DNA of 64,000 nt. It comes from Tritrichomonas musculus (lineage: Eukaryota > Parabasalia > Tritrichomonadida > Tritrichomonadidae). A program made the translations under genes and the position numbers. The notes beneath the pieces were generated by a model. The model was given only the letters and a program-made list of their open reading frames with translations, ran no database searches and was not told the DNA's origin. The stretch covers positions 8,326,747 through 8,390,746 of the forward strand of contig JAPFFF010000004.1 of assembly GCA_039105265.1 (NCBI GenBank), written 5' to 3'. Positions 1 to 10,037 of the stretch are shown piece by piece. The first letter of the stretch is position 1. Each line of letters begins with the position of its first letter.

Positions 1-291
1 AACTAAAAAGTTTACAATTTATAATTATTTAGCATGCACTATATTAAATATCAATAAACAACTCGTTGCAACATATATTTTATTATTTGCTTTCTGAAAT
101 AATAAATACAACTGATAAAAATTTTTGAAAAAAATAGAATTTTCATATCACATTTCAAAAAAATACGATCATATTTTGAATTTGTTGCAGCTACTATGAC
201 ATTTGTCAGGAATTCTGGTTGATTATGAAGGCTAGTATTTAGCATAGAATAACAGTGACCCAATCTACGTTTGACTTTAAATTCAGAACAA
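1..291. other. Non-array flank, left edge
   Basis: This stretch does not match any part of the repeat unit. Homology to the array begins abruptly near 292, inside the coding part of a truncated copy. The minus strand from about 293 down to 153 stays open and is less AT-rich than its surroundings. It reads a mixed-composition peptide containing KVKRRLGHCYSMLNTSLHNQ, followed by a possible GT donor just after. It could be an exon of a neighbouring gene or a transposon remnant, but I do not recognise it. The rest is AT-rich with nothing I can name. Confidence 0.3.
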
Positions 292-447
292 ACCAATGCT
301 GCTGCTACTACTACTACTACTAACAACAACACAGAGATGGAACAAGATCAATTGATTCTCCTTGATGATCACGATTGTAATTTCGCGAATATTGAACTGG
401 ACTCAGGTTCTGATTTCGGTCTTGATTTTTGGTGGGAATGGCCCTGA
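292..447 (+). pseudogene. 5'-truncated first copy of the array gene
   Basis: This is the C-terminal third of the array protein (from about residue 96, TNAAA, to WWEWP and its TGA), joined directly to unrelated sequence. There is no in-frame ATG: reading upstream in frame reaches a TGA at 256-258. The Ala/Thr repeat differs from all other copies, with three GCT then five ACT codons where the others have four GCT then three ACT. The acidic tail is otherwise the same. The promoter, minisatellite and first two thirds of the gene are missing. It marks the left edge of the array and should not make the normal protein. Confidence 0.85.
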
Positions 448-641
448 TCAAATAACTTTTTTCTAATATGAAAAACTTCAATGAGTAAAGCATAATTAAA
501 CCGAATTTTATATAACGCATTTCATCTGCTCGTATCATTATATTTATTGACTTTTATCAGATAACCTATTTTTGATGATCGTTGATAATCATACTTCGAA
601 AACTTTCAAAATGTTTTTAATTTTATATATTTTTTTTATAT

Positions 642-647
642 AATAAA
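642..647 (+). promoter_or_regulatory. Poly(A) signal AATAAA, duplicated by the hAT insertion
   Basis: The AATAAA that ends the array gene lies inside the 8-bp target duplication of the hAT-like element. It is therefore present twice around it, here and at 1704-1709. The left copy stays in register with the truncated gene upstream. Confidence 0.6.
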
Positions 648-648
648 C

Positions 649-1702
649 CAGGGTTGTCGATCGATGATAATAAATATCGATTATCGGCTCATTATCGATA
701 GTCCGATAATATCGATAAAAATTTGTTCGATAATCAATAATTATCGATAAATACGTTAAACAAAACCGCCGATATTTGGTCACTATCGGACGGTTAAGGT
801 TCGATATTCTCCGATATTTTATAATAAAGTTTCCATACTTTTTTTTTACATTTTTGATTAAAATTTGGAATCTTATATTTTTAATTGTACTTCAATAGTG
901 CATGCTGAAATAAGCGAAATAAGGTCAGAGTGCATTATATGTCCAATATAATAATGAGAAGCTAAAAAATCAGGTTTTTGATTAATACATAAAAAGATTA
1001 TTATCAAAATTTTTAAAAAAGAACCAATTGGCCAACAAAAAAAGATTATGATTAAGAACAAAGTTATAAGACGATAATTTCTTCATATCTTCTCAGTATT
1101 AAATTATTTCCATATTTGCAAATTAACGAATCTTAATATGTAATGAAATATTAATGCAATGCTACTAAAACAATTTGCATTTTTTTTATTAAAAGAATAT
1201 CAAGTCTAAAAATATTTAGAGAAATGGAGAGATTTTTATTAATTTACAAAAAGTTATCGTGTTCACTTTTTGATAAATTTGATTTTTTTGCCAAAATAAA
1301 ATTATCTTTATTGATTTTAAATTTCATACTTAAATATTATTAGAATTATAATATATTACTTATATTTTATTATAATAAAAGTTAATTTCCTATGAAATAT
1401 AAAAAATCTTTTTTAATAATTTGATCATTTGTACATACAAGCTTTTTTATATGTCATTACTTGAAAAAATAACTTTTATATAATTATATAACAATTAAAT
1501 AGCCATAATTTCTAGTAAATATCTTTTCTTTACCTTAAAAAAGTTAAAAATATCGGTCATTATTGGCCATGATAAAAACCGTTTTTATCGATAATGATAT
1601 TTATTATCGGATAGTATCGGTTATTCTACTCTACTCCCGATAATATCGATAATATTGGCAACGTATTTAACCGTTATCGGACACTATCGATAAACATCCC
1701 TG
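649..1702. mobile_element. Non-autonomous hAT-like DNA transposon (MITE), 1,054 bp
   Basis: The element interrupts the repeat unit exactly. It begins CAGGGTTGTCGATCG and ends with the inverse of CAGGGATGTTTATCGA, so the termini match at 8 of the first 9 positions. It is flanked by a perfect 8-bp direct repeat TAATAAAC (641-648 and 1703-1710) that occurs once in uninterrupted units. A CAGGG terminus with an 8-bp target duplication is typical of the hAT superfamily. Subterminal regions of roughly 150 bp on both sides are full of ATCGATA/CCGATA motifs. No transposase-like reading frame is present, so it would have depended on an enzyme from elsewhere. It occurs in this copy only, so it either arrived after amplification or sat outside the amplified units. 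Confidence 0.85.
693..749. promoter_or_regulatory. Left cluster of three TATCGATA palindromes in the hAT-like element
   Basis: Perfect TATCGATA occurs at 693-700, 710-717 and 742-749. A mirror cluster lies near the other end at 1586-1593, 1644-1651 and 1685-1692. Subterminal repeats in hAT elements commonly serve as transposase binding sites. The same 8-mer is the DRE bound by the BED-finger factor DREF in flies, a family related to hAT transposases. Binding here is inferred. Confidence 0.5.
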
Positions 1703-2131
1703 TAATAAACATAATGTTTAATTTGTTCTTTAATTTATATCTTATTATTTATTTTTATAAAGATAAAATTATTTCAAAACAAAACCTCCCTTTGAAATTT
1801 GTCATTTAACAAATCAATAAACAAATATAAATCATTCAAAAAGCTAATATAAAAAGTTAAATGACCATTAAACGTATTATTATTTACCAATTCATATAAA
1901 AAGTGAAGTATTTGAAAAAAATTTTTTTTCTTGTCAATTGAATGCATTGGTTTTACATTTTCAACCACATCGCTTTTGTCACAAAAGATAAACAAGCAAA
2001 CAACGCTTTATCACCATTTTGAATCTCAACTTATAAATTACTATAAAGAATGCATAAATACAAATAAATAAAGAAAAAATAATTCACAATATTATAGTTA
2101 CATTTTTGTTTACCCCCTCTCTCAATTTTGA

Positions 2132-2164
<33 letters not shown>

Positions 2165-2521
2165 TAAATAACTCATACTTTTTTTTACCCTCTCAGCTTT
2201 TCAAACTGTTGGGAAACACGAAAGTCATAAGTACATGAAAAGTATGATTTAAGAAAACTGCTAAACATTCTTTTGTTAATGATAATAATTATGAGGTTTA
2301 ATTATTGTAATGATGAGTGTAATTAGATTGAGAGAAGCAGTGGCAGTTTATAAGGCAATGCAGTTGTGGTTGATTGTTCAAAGAAGTAGTAGTGTTATGA
2401 CTCAATGCATAAGTAGTAGTTTATTACAAATAAATAAACAAATATAAATAGATAGTAATGTTTTATAAATTAACAAAATAATATTTTAAAAATAAATATT
2501 GGTATAAATGAGGAAAATAAT

Positions 2522-2797
2522 GTGCATGCATCCGATTAAACGAGGTGCATGCATCCGATTGAACGAGATGAATGAATCCGATTAAACGAGATGAATGAAT
2601 CCGATTAAACAAGGTGCATGCATCCGATTAAACGAGATGAATGAATCCGATTGAACGAGGTGCATGCATCCGATTAAACGAGGTGCATGCATCCGATTAA
2701 ACGAGATGAATGAATCCGATTGAACGAGATGAATGAATCCGATTGAACGAGGTGCATGCATCCGATTAAACGAGGCGCATGCATCCGATTAAACAAA
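2522..2797. repeat. Promoter-proximal 23-bp minisatellite, 12 copies (reference arrangement)
   Basis: Twelve monomers of exactly 23 bp in two flavours share the core ATCCGATTRAACGAG. P starts GTGCATGC and Q starts ATGAATGA. The order is PPQQPQPPQQPP, with a degenerate thirteenth monomer running out after 2797. P monomers contain the 8-bp palindrome TGCATGCA. The shared core read on the minus strand contains TTTAATCGG, resembling a homeodomain-type site. The block sits 53-328 bp upstream of the TATA box, where a regulatory array would be expected. Most other units have the same order and length. Function is inferred from position only. Confidence 0.9.
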
Positions 2798-2849
2798 GTG
2801 TATGTATTTAGTTATTAATTTAGATAATGAATTTTTTTTTGTTTAAATC

Positions 2850-2857
2850 TATATAAA
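2850..2857 (+). promoter_or_regulatory. TATA box of the array gene (reference copy)
   Basis: TATATAAA lies 98 bp before the ATG and just downstream of the minisatellite. A start site about 30 bp further on would give a 5' leader of roughly 65-70 nt. The same motif keeps the same spacing in all 30 intact units, with one base less in gene 21, where a T is missing from the T-run after the box. Confidence 0.65.
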
Positions 2858-2925
2858 ACTGGATATTTTTTTTTTAAAACAAAGTTAAGTGATAATCTTA
2901 TATTGAATTTTTATTTAACCCGTTT

Positions 2926-2964
2926 ATGCTGACTTCATTTATTTATAATGCATCCCAAGAATAG
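2926..2964 (+). other. Upstream ORF overlapping the main start codon
   Basis: An ATG 22 bp before the main start opens a 12-residue frame (MLTSFIYNASQE) that crosses the main ATG out of frame and stops at TAG. It has T at -3, against A at -3 for the main start. Scanning ribosomes could therefore bypass it in part. It is present in the intact units inspected, at ORF start minus 22. If the leader starts near the predicted site it lies within the mRNA and could dampen translation. Confidence 0.5.
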
Positions 2965-3385
2965 CAAGTGGAAAGGAATAATGATTTCTGGAATTGATCC
3001 AAATTGTCCACCAATACTTTATCGACTCGACGAGAAAGAAAAGCATGTGCATAAATTCAAAAAGCAAAAACGTCGGAACATGAAAAAACTTGTTTTAGAA
3101 TTGAAAAACTACAACCAACCACCACCACCACCACCGCCACCGCCACCACTACTGCTGCCACTACCACAAAACACTAATAATAACAACAACAACTACAATG
3201 AAAATTTCACCATAATCACCACTACAAACACCACCAATGCTGCTGCTGCTACTACTACTAACAACAACACAGAGATGGAACAAGATCAATTGATTCTCCT
3301 TGATGATCACGATTGTAATTTCGCGAATATTGAACTGGACTCAGGTTCTGATTTCGGTCTTGATTTTTGGTGGGAATGGCCCTGA
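2948..3385 (+). CDS. Array gene 1: putative nuclear protein with basic region and acidic Trp-rich tail
   Basis: A 145-residue protein from one uninterrupted exon; I do not recognise its family. Residues 1-29 are a mixed N-terminus (MHPKNSKWKG, then DPNCPPILYRLDE). Residues 30-53 are strongly basic, with KKQKRR at 38-43 as a nuclear-localisation-like cluster. Residues 58-73 are mostly proline (ten in a row) with LLLPLP. Residues 75-108 are Asn/Thr/Ala runs. Residues 109-145 have eleven acidic residues and no Lys or Arg, with Phe 125, 136, 140 and Trp 141, 142, 144, like an acidic-aromatic activation domain. There is no signal peptide or membrane segment. The start is the first in-frame ATG after a TGA at 2930-2932. 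TATA 2850-2857, AATAAA 3580-3585. A DNA-binding or cofactor role is inferred. Much of the coding DNA is trinucleotide repeat, so coding status needs RNA evidence. Confidence 0.75.
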   Translation: MHPKNSKWKGIMISGIDPNCPPILYRLDEKEKHVHKFKKQKRRNMKKLVLELKNYNQPPPPPPPPPPLLLPLPQNTNNNNNNYNENFTIITTTNTTNAAAATTTNNNTEMEQDQLILLDDHDCNFANIELDSGSDFGLDFWWEWP

Positions 3386-3579
3386 TCAAATAACTTTTTT
3401 CTAATATGAAAAACTTCAATGAGTAAAGCATAATTAAACCGAATTTTATATAACGCATTTCATCTGCTCGTATCATTATATTTATTGACTTTTATCAGAT
3501 AACCTATTTTTGATGATCGTTGATAATCATACTTCGAAAACTTTCAAAATGTTTTTAATTTTATATATTTCTTTTATAT

Positions 3580-3585
3580 AATAAA
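3580..3585 (+). terminator. Poly(A) signal of the array gene (reference copy)
   Basis: AATAAA 195 bp after the stop, followed by a T/G-rich stretch (TGTTTAATTTGTTC) suited to a downstream cleavage element. The signal is at ORF start +632 in every intact unit (+620 in gene 12, which carries the coding deletion). Confidence 0.6.
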
Positions 3586-4009
3586 CATAATGTTTAATTT
3601 GTTCTTTAATTTATATCTTATTATTTATTTTTATAAAGATAAAATTATTTCAAAACAAAACCTCCCTTTGAAATTTGTCATTTAACAAATCAATAAACAA
3701 ATATAAATCATTCAAAAAGCTAATATAAAAAGTTAAATGACCATTAAACGTATTATTATTTACCAATTCATATAAAAAGTGAAGTATTTGAAAAAAAAAA
3801 TTTTTTTCTTGTCAATTGAATGCATTGGTTTTACATTTTCAACCACATCGCTTTTGTCACAAAAGATAAACAAGCAAACAACGCTTTATCACCATTTTGA
3901 ATCTCAACTTATAAATTACTATAAAGAATGCATAAATACAAATAAATAAAGAAAAAATAATTCACAATATTATAGTTACATTTTTGTTTACCCCCTCTCT
4001 CAATTTTGA

Positions 4010-4042
<33 letters not shown>

Positions 4043-4399
4043 TAAATAACTCATACTTTTTTTTACCCTCTCAGCTTTTCAAACTGTTGGGAAACACGAA
4101 AGTCATAAGTACATGAAAAGTATGATTTAAGAAAACTGCTAAACATTCTTTTGTTAATGATAATAATTATGAGGTTTAATTATTGTAATGATGAGTGTAA
4201 TTAGATTGAGAGAAGCAGTGGCAGTTTATAAGGCAATGCAGTTGTGGTTGATTGTTCAAAGAAGTAGTAGTGTTATGACTCAATGCATAAGTAGTAGTTT
4301 ATTACAAATAAATAAACAAATATAAATAGATAGTAATGTTTTATAAATTAACAAAATAATATTTTAAAAATAAATATTGGTATAAATGAGGAAAATAAT
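3586..4399. other. Intergenic spacer of the unit (representative)
   Basis: About 810 bp of AT-rich DNA between the poly(A) signal and the next minisatellite, repeated in every unit. It holds an A10T7 tract (3791-3807) likely to bend or melt easily and a (TAA)n microsatellite around 4010-4037. A single-base G/T variant separates some units (GCAGTGGCAG or GCAGTGTCAG). I see no second gene, RNA gene or transposon in it. Confidence 0.6.
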
Positions 4400-4825
4400 G
4401 TGCATGCATCCGATTAAACGAGGTGCATGCATCCGATTGAACGAGATGAATGAATCCGATTAAACGAGATGAATGAATCCGATTAAACAAGGTGCATGCA
4501 TCCGATTAAACGAGATGAATGAATCCGATTGAACGAGGTGCATGCATCCGATTAAACGAGGTGCATGCATCCGATTAAACGAGATGAATGAATCCGATTG
4601 AACGAGATGAATGAATCCGATTGAACGAGGTGCATGCATCCGATTAAACGAGGCGCATGCATCCGATTAAACAAAGTGTATGTATTTAGTTATTAATTTA
4701 GATAATGAATTTTTTTTTGTTTAAATCTATATAAAACTGGATATTTTTTTTTTAAAACAAAGTTAAGTGATAATCTTATATTGAATTTTTATTTAACCCG
4801 TTTATGCTGACTTCATTTATTTATA

Positions 4826-5263
4826 ATGCATCCCAAGAATAGCAAGTGGAAAGGAATAATGATTTCTGGAATTGATCCAAATTGTCCACCAATACTTTAT
4901 CGACTCGACGAGAAAGAAAAGCATGTGCATAAATTCAAAAAGCAAAAACGTCGGAACATGAAAAAACTTGTTTTAGAATTGAAAAACTACAACCAACCAC
5001 CACCACCACCACCGCCACCGCCACCACTACTGCTGCCACTACCACAAAACACTAATAATAACAACAACAACTACAATGAAAATTTCACCATAATCACCAC
5101 TACAAACACCACCAATGCTGCTGCTGCTACTACTACTAACAACAACACAGAGATGGAACAAGATCAATTGATTCTCCTTGATGATCACGATTGTAATTTC
5201 GCGAATATTGAACTGGACTCAGGTTCTGATTTCGGTCTTGATTTTTGGTGGGAATGGCCCTGA
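4826..5263 (+). CDS. Array gene 2
   Basis: Same 145-residue product as gene 1. TATA 4728-4735, minisatellite 4400-4675 (12 copies, reference order), AATAAA 5458-5463. Confidence 0.73.
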   Translation: MHPKNSKWKGIMISGIDPNCPPILYRLDEKEKHVHKFKKQKRRNMKKLVLELKNYNQPPPPPPPPPPLLLPLPQNTNNNNNNYNENFTIITTTNTTNAAAATTTNNNTEMEQDQLILLDDHDCNFANIELDSGSDFGLDFWWEWP

Positions 5264-5887
5264 TCAAATAACTTTTTTCTAATATGAAAAACTTCAATGA
5301 GTAAAGCATAATTAAACCGAATTTTATATAACGCATTTCATCTGCTCGTATCATTATATTTATTGACTTTTATCAGATAACCTATTTTTGATGATCGTTG
5401 ATAATCATACTTCGAAAACTTTCAAAATGTTTTTAATTTTATATATTTCTTTTATATAATAAACATAATGTTTAATTTGTTCTTTAATTTATATCTTATT
5501 ATTTATTTTTATAAAGATAAAATTATTTCAAAACAAAACCTCCCTTTGAAATTTGTCATTTAACAAATCAATAAACAAATATAAATCATTCAAAAAGCTA
5601 ATATAAAAAGTTAAATGACCATTAAACGTATTATTATTTACCAATTCATATAAAAAGTGAAGTATTTGAAAAAAAAAATTTTTTTCTTGTCAATTGAATG
5701 CATTGGTTTTACATTTTCAACCACATCGCTTTTGTCACAAAAGATAAACAAGCAAACAACGCTTTATCACCATTTTGAATCTCAACTTATAAATTACTAT
5801 AAAGAATGCATAAATACAAATAAATAAAGAAAAAATAATTCACAATATTATAGTTACATTTTTGTTTACCCCCTCTCTCAATTTTGA

Positions 5888-5920
<33 letters not shown>

Positions 5921-6703
5921 TAAATAACTCATACTTTTTTTTACCCTCTCAGCTTTTCAAACTGTTGGGAAACACGAAAGTCATAAGTACATGAAAAGTA
6001 TGATTTAAGAAAACTGCTAAACATTCTTTTGTTAATGATAATAATTATGAGGTTTAATTATTGTAATGATGAGTGTAATTAGATTGAGAGAAGCAGTGGC
6101 AGTTTATAAGGCAATGCAGTTGTGGTTGATTGTTCAAAGAAGTAGTAGTGTTATGACTCAATGCATAAGTAGTAGTTTATTACAAATAAATAAACAAATA
6201 TAAATAGATAGTAATGTTTTATAAATTAACAAAATAATATTTTAAAAATAAATATTGGTATAAATGAGGAAAATAATGTGCATGCATCCGATTAAACGAG
6301 GTGCATGCATCCGATTGAACGAGATGAATGAATCCGATTAAACGAGATGAATGAATCCGATTAAACAAGGTGCATGCATCCGATTAAACGAGATGAATGA
6401 ATCCGATTGAACGAGGTGCATGCATCCGATTAAACGAGGTGCATGCATCCGATTAAACGAGATGAATGAATCCGATTGAACGAGATGAATGAATCCGATT
6501 GAACGAGGTGCATGCATCCGATTAAACGAGGCGCATGCATCCGATTAAACAAAGTGTATGTATTTAGTTATTAATTTAGATAATGAATTTTTTTTTGTTT
6601 AAATCTATATAAAACTGGATATTTTTTTTTTAAAACAAAGTTAAGTGATAATCTTATATTGAATTTTTATTTAACCCGTTTATGCTGACTTCATTTATTT
6701 ATA

Positions 6704-7141
6704 ATGCATCCCAAGAATAGCAAGTGGAAAGGAATAATGATTTCTGGAATTGATCCAAATTGTCCACCAATACTTTATCGACTCGACGAGAAAGAAAAGC
6801 ATGTGCATAAATTCAAAAAGCAAAAACGTCGGAACATGAAAAAACTTGTTTTAGAATTGAAAAACTACAACCAACCACCACCACCACCACCGCCACCGCC
6901 ACCACTACTGCTGCCACTACCACAAAACACTAATAATAACAACAACAACTACAATGAAAATTTCACCATAATCACCACTACAAACACCACCAATGCTGCT
7001 GCTGCTACTACTACTAACAACAACACAGAGATGGAACAAGATCAATTGATTCTCCTTGATGATCACGATTGTAATTTCGCGAATATTGAACTGGACTCAG
7101 GTTCTGATTTCGGTCTTGATTTTTGGTGGGAATGGCCCTGA
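6704..7141 (+). CDS. Array gene 3
   Basis: Product identical to gene 1. TATA 6606-6613, minisatellite 6278-6553 (12 copies), AATAAA 7336-7341. Confidence 0.73.
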   Translation: MHPKNSKWKGIMISGIDPNCPPILYRLDEKEKHVHKFKKQKRRNMKKLVLELKNYNQPPPPPPPPPPLLLPLPQNTNNNNNNYNENFTIITTTNTTNAAAATTTNNNTEMEQDQLILLDDHDCNFANIELDSGSDFGLDFWWEWP

Positions 7142-7765
7142 TCAAATAACTTTTTTCTAATATGAAAAACTTCAATGAGTAAAGCATAATTAAACCGAAT
7201 TTTATATAACGCATTTCATCTGCTCGTATCATTATATTTATTGACTTTTATCAGATAACCTATTTTTGATGATCGTTGATAATCATACTTCGAAAACTTT
7301 CAAAATGTTTTTAATTTTATATATTTCTTTTATATAATAAACATAATGTTTAATTTGTTCTTTAATTTATATCTTATTATTTATTTTTATAAAGATAAAA
7401 TTATTTCAAAACAAAACCTCCCTTTGAAATTTGTCATTTAACAAATCAATAAACAAATATAAATCATTCAAAAAGCTAATATAAAAAGTTAAATGACCAT
7501 TAAACGTATTATTATTTACCAATTCATATAAAAAGTGAAGTATTTGAAAAAAAAAATTTTTTTCTTGTCAATTGAATGCATTGGTTTTACATTTTCAACC
7601 ACATCGCTTTTGTCACAAAAGATAAACAAGCAAACAACGCTTTATCACCATTTTGAATCTCAACTTATAAATTACTATAAAGAATGCATAAATACAAATA
7701 AATAAAGAAAAAATAATTCACAATATTATAGTTACATTTTTGTTTACCCCCTCTCTCAATTTTGA

Positions 7766-7798
<33 letters not shown>

Positions 7799-8155
7799 TA
7801 AATAACTCATACTTTTTTTTACCCTCTCAGCTTTTCAAACTGTTGGGAAACACGAAAGTCATAAGTACATGAAAAGTATGATTTAAGAAAACTGCTAAAC
7901 ATTCTTTTGTTAATGATAATAATTATGAGGTTTAATTATTGTAATGATGAGTGTAATTAGATTGAGAGAAGCAGTGGCAGTTTATAAGGCAATGCAGTTG
8001 TGGTTGATTGTTCAAAGAAGTAGTAGTGTTATGACTCAATGCATAAGTAGTAGTTTATTACAAATAAATAAACAAATATAAATAGATAGTAATGTTTTAT
8101 AAATTAACAAAATAATATTTTAAAAATAAATATTGGTATAAATGAGGAAAATAAT

Positions 8156-8435
8156 GTGCATGCATCCGATTAAACGAGGTGCATGCATCCGATTGAACGA
8201 GATGAATGAATCCGATTAAACGAGATGAATGAATCCGATTAAACAAGGTGCATGCATCCGATTAAACGAGATGAATGAATCCGATTGATTAAACGAGGTG
8301 CATGCATCCGATTAAACGAGGTGCATGCATCCGATTAAACGAGATGAATGAATCCGATTGAACGAGATGAATGAATCCGATTGAACGAGGTGCATGCATC
8401 CGATTAAACGAGGCGCATGCATCCGATTAAACAAA
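8156..8435. repeat. Minisatellite variant with 4-bp insertion (gene 4)
   Basis: Twelve copies, but the sixth monomer has an extra TTAA (CCGATTGATTAAACGAG), so the block is 280 bp and the unit period is 1,882. No other unit carries this change, so it is a private mutation not yet spread or lost. Confidence 0.85.
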
Positions 8436-8585
8436 GTGTATGTATTTAGTTATTAATTTAGATAATGAATTTTTTTTTGTTTAAATCTATATAAAACTGG
8501 ATATTTTTTTTTTAAAACAAAGTTAAGTGATAATCTTATATTGAATTTTTATTTAACCCGTTTATGCTGACTTCATTTATTTATA

Positions 8586-9023
8586 ATGCATCCCAAGAAT
8601 AGCAAGTGGAAAGGAATAATGATTTCTGGAATTGATCCAAATTGTCCACCAATACTTTATCGACTCGACGAGAAAGAAAAGCATGTGCATAAATTCAAAA
8701 AGCAAAAACGTCGGAACATGAAAAAACTTGTTTTAGAATTGAAAAACTACAACCAACCACCACCACCACCACCGCCACCGCCACCACTACTGCTGCCACT
8801 ACCACAAAACACTAATAATAACAACAACAACTACAATGAAAATTTCACCATAATCACCACTACAAACACCACCAATGCTGCTGCTGCTACTACTACTAAC
8901 AACAACACAGAGATGGAACAAGATCAATTGATTCTCCTTGATGATCACGATTGTAATTTCGCGAATATTGAACTGGACTCAGGTTCTGATTTCGGTCTTG
9001 ATTTTTGGTGGGAATGGCCCTGA
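8586..9023 (+). CDS. Array gene 4
   Basis: Product identical to gene 1. Its upstream minisatellite has the private 4-bp insertion. TATA 8488-8495, AATAAA 9218-9223. Confidence 0.73.
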   Translation: MHPKNSKWKGIMISGIDPNCPPILYRLDEKEKHVHKFKKQKRRNMKKLVLELKNYNQPPPPPPPPPPLLLPLPQNTNNNNNNYNENFTIITTTNTTNAAAATTTNNNTEMEQDQLILLDDHDCNFANIELDSGSDFGLDFWWEWP

Positions 9024-9647
9024 TCAAATAACTTTTTTCTAATATGAAAAACTTCAATGAGTAAAGCATAATTAAACCGAATTTTATATAACGCATTTCA
9101 TCTGCTCGTATCATTATATTTATTGACTTTTATCAGATAACCTATTTTTGATGATCGTTGATAATCATACTTCGAAAACTTTCAAAATGTTTTTAATTTT
9201 ATATATTTCTTTTATATAATAAACATAATGTTTAATTTGTTCTTTAATTTATATCTTATTATTTATTTTTATAAAGATAAAATTATTTCAAAACAAAACC
9301 TCCCTTTGAAATTTGTCATTTAACAAATCAATAAACAAATATAAATCATTCAAAAAGCTAATATAAAAAGTTAAATGACCATTAAACGTATTATTATTTA
9401 CCAATTCATATAAAAAGTGAAGTATTTGAAAAAAAAAATTTTTTTCTTGTCAATTGAATGCATTGGTTTTACATTTTCAACCACATCGCTTTTGTCACAA
9501 AAGATAAACAAGCAAACAACGCTTTATCACCATTTTGAATCTCAACTTATAAATTACTATAAAGAATGCATAAATACAAATAAATAAAGAAAAAATAATT
9601 CACAATATTATAGTTACATTTTTGTTTACCCCCTCTCTCAATTTTGA

Positions 9648-9680
<33 letters not shown>

Positions 9681-10037
9681 TAAATAACTCATACTTTTTT
9701 TTACCCTCTCAGCTTTTCAAACTGTTGGGAAACACGAAAGTCATAAGTACATGAAAAGTATGATTTAAGAAAACTGCTAAACATTCTTTTGTTAATGATA
9801 ATAATTATGAGGTTTAATTATTGTAATGATGAGTGTAATTAGATTGAGAGAAGCAGTGGCAGTTTATAAGGCAATGCAGTTGTGGTTGATTGTTCAAAGA
9901 AGTAGTAGTGTTATGACTCAATGCATAAGTAGTAGTTTATTACAAATAAATAAACAAATATAAATAGATAGTAATGTTTTATAAATTAACAAAATAATAT
10001 TTTAAAAATAAATATTGGTATAAATGAGGAAAATAAT

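Noticed and set aside
51-332. 93-codon minus-strand ORF as a complete gene
   Set aside because: Its proposed start and Val/Ala run are the antisense of the ACT/GCT repeat of the truncated copy. Only the part outside the array is worth a look, and it is reported as a possible exon fragment.
589-1061. Small minus-strand ORFs in the hAT-like element
   Set aside because: They are made of terminal and subterminal repeat sequence and AT-rich filler, with no transposase features.
1774-1995. 73-codon minus-strand ORF in the first spacer
   Set aside because: Open only here, because this spacer has A7T8 instead of A10T7; the 2-bp difference shifts the frame in the other units. AT-rich composition makes such frames likely by chance.
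2522-2797. Minisatellite as origin iterons or centromeric satellite
   Set aside because: It is short, always at the same distance from a TATA box and part of the gene unit, so a regulatory reading is simpler. No replication evidence is visible.
3120-3270. Trinucleotide repeats as proof that the ORF is not coding
   Set aside because: CCA, AAC, GCT and ACT runs make the frame partly repeat-born, but both ends are non-repetitive. The frame has a start after a nearby in-frame stop and a fixed TATA/AATAAA layout, and the one length change is in frame.
3258-3476. 72-codon minus-strand ORF starting MIRADEMRY, repeated in every unit
   Set aside because: It lies antisense across the 3' end of the array gene and its 3' UTR and has no promoter of its own in view. 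Its repetition simply follows the unit. Treated as a shadow.
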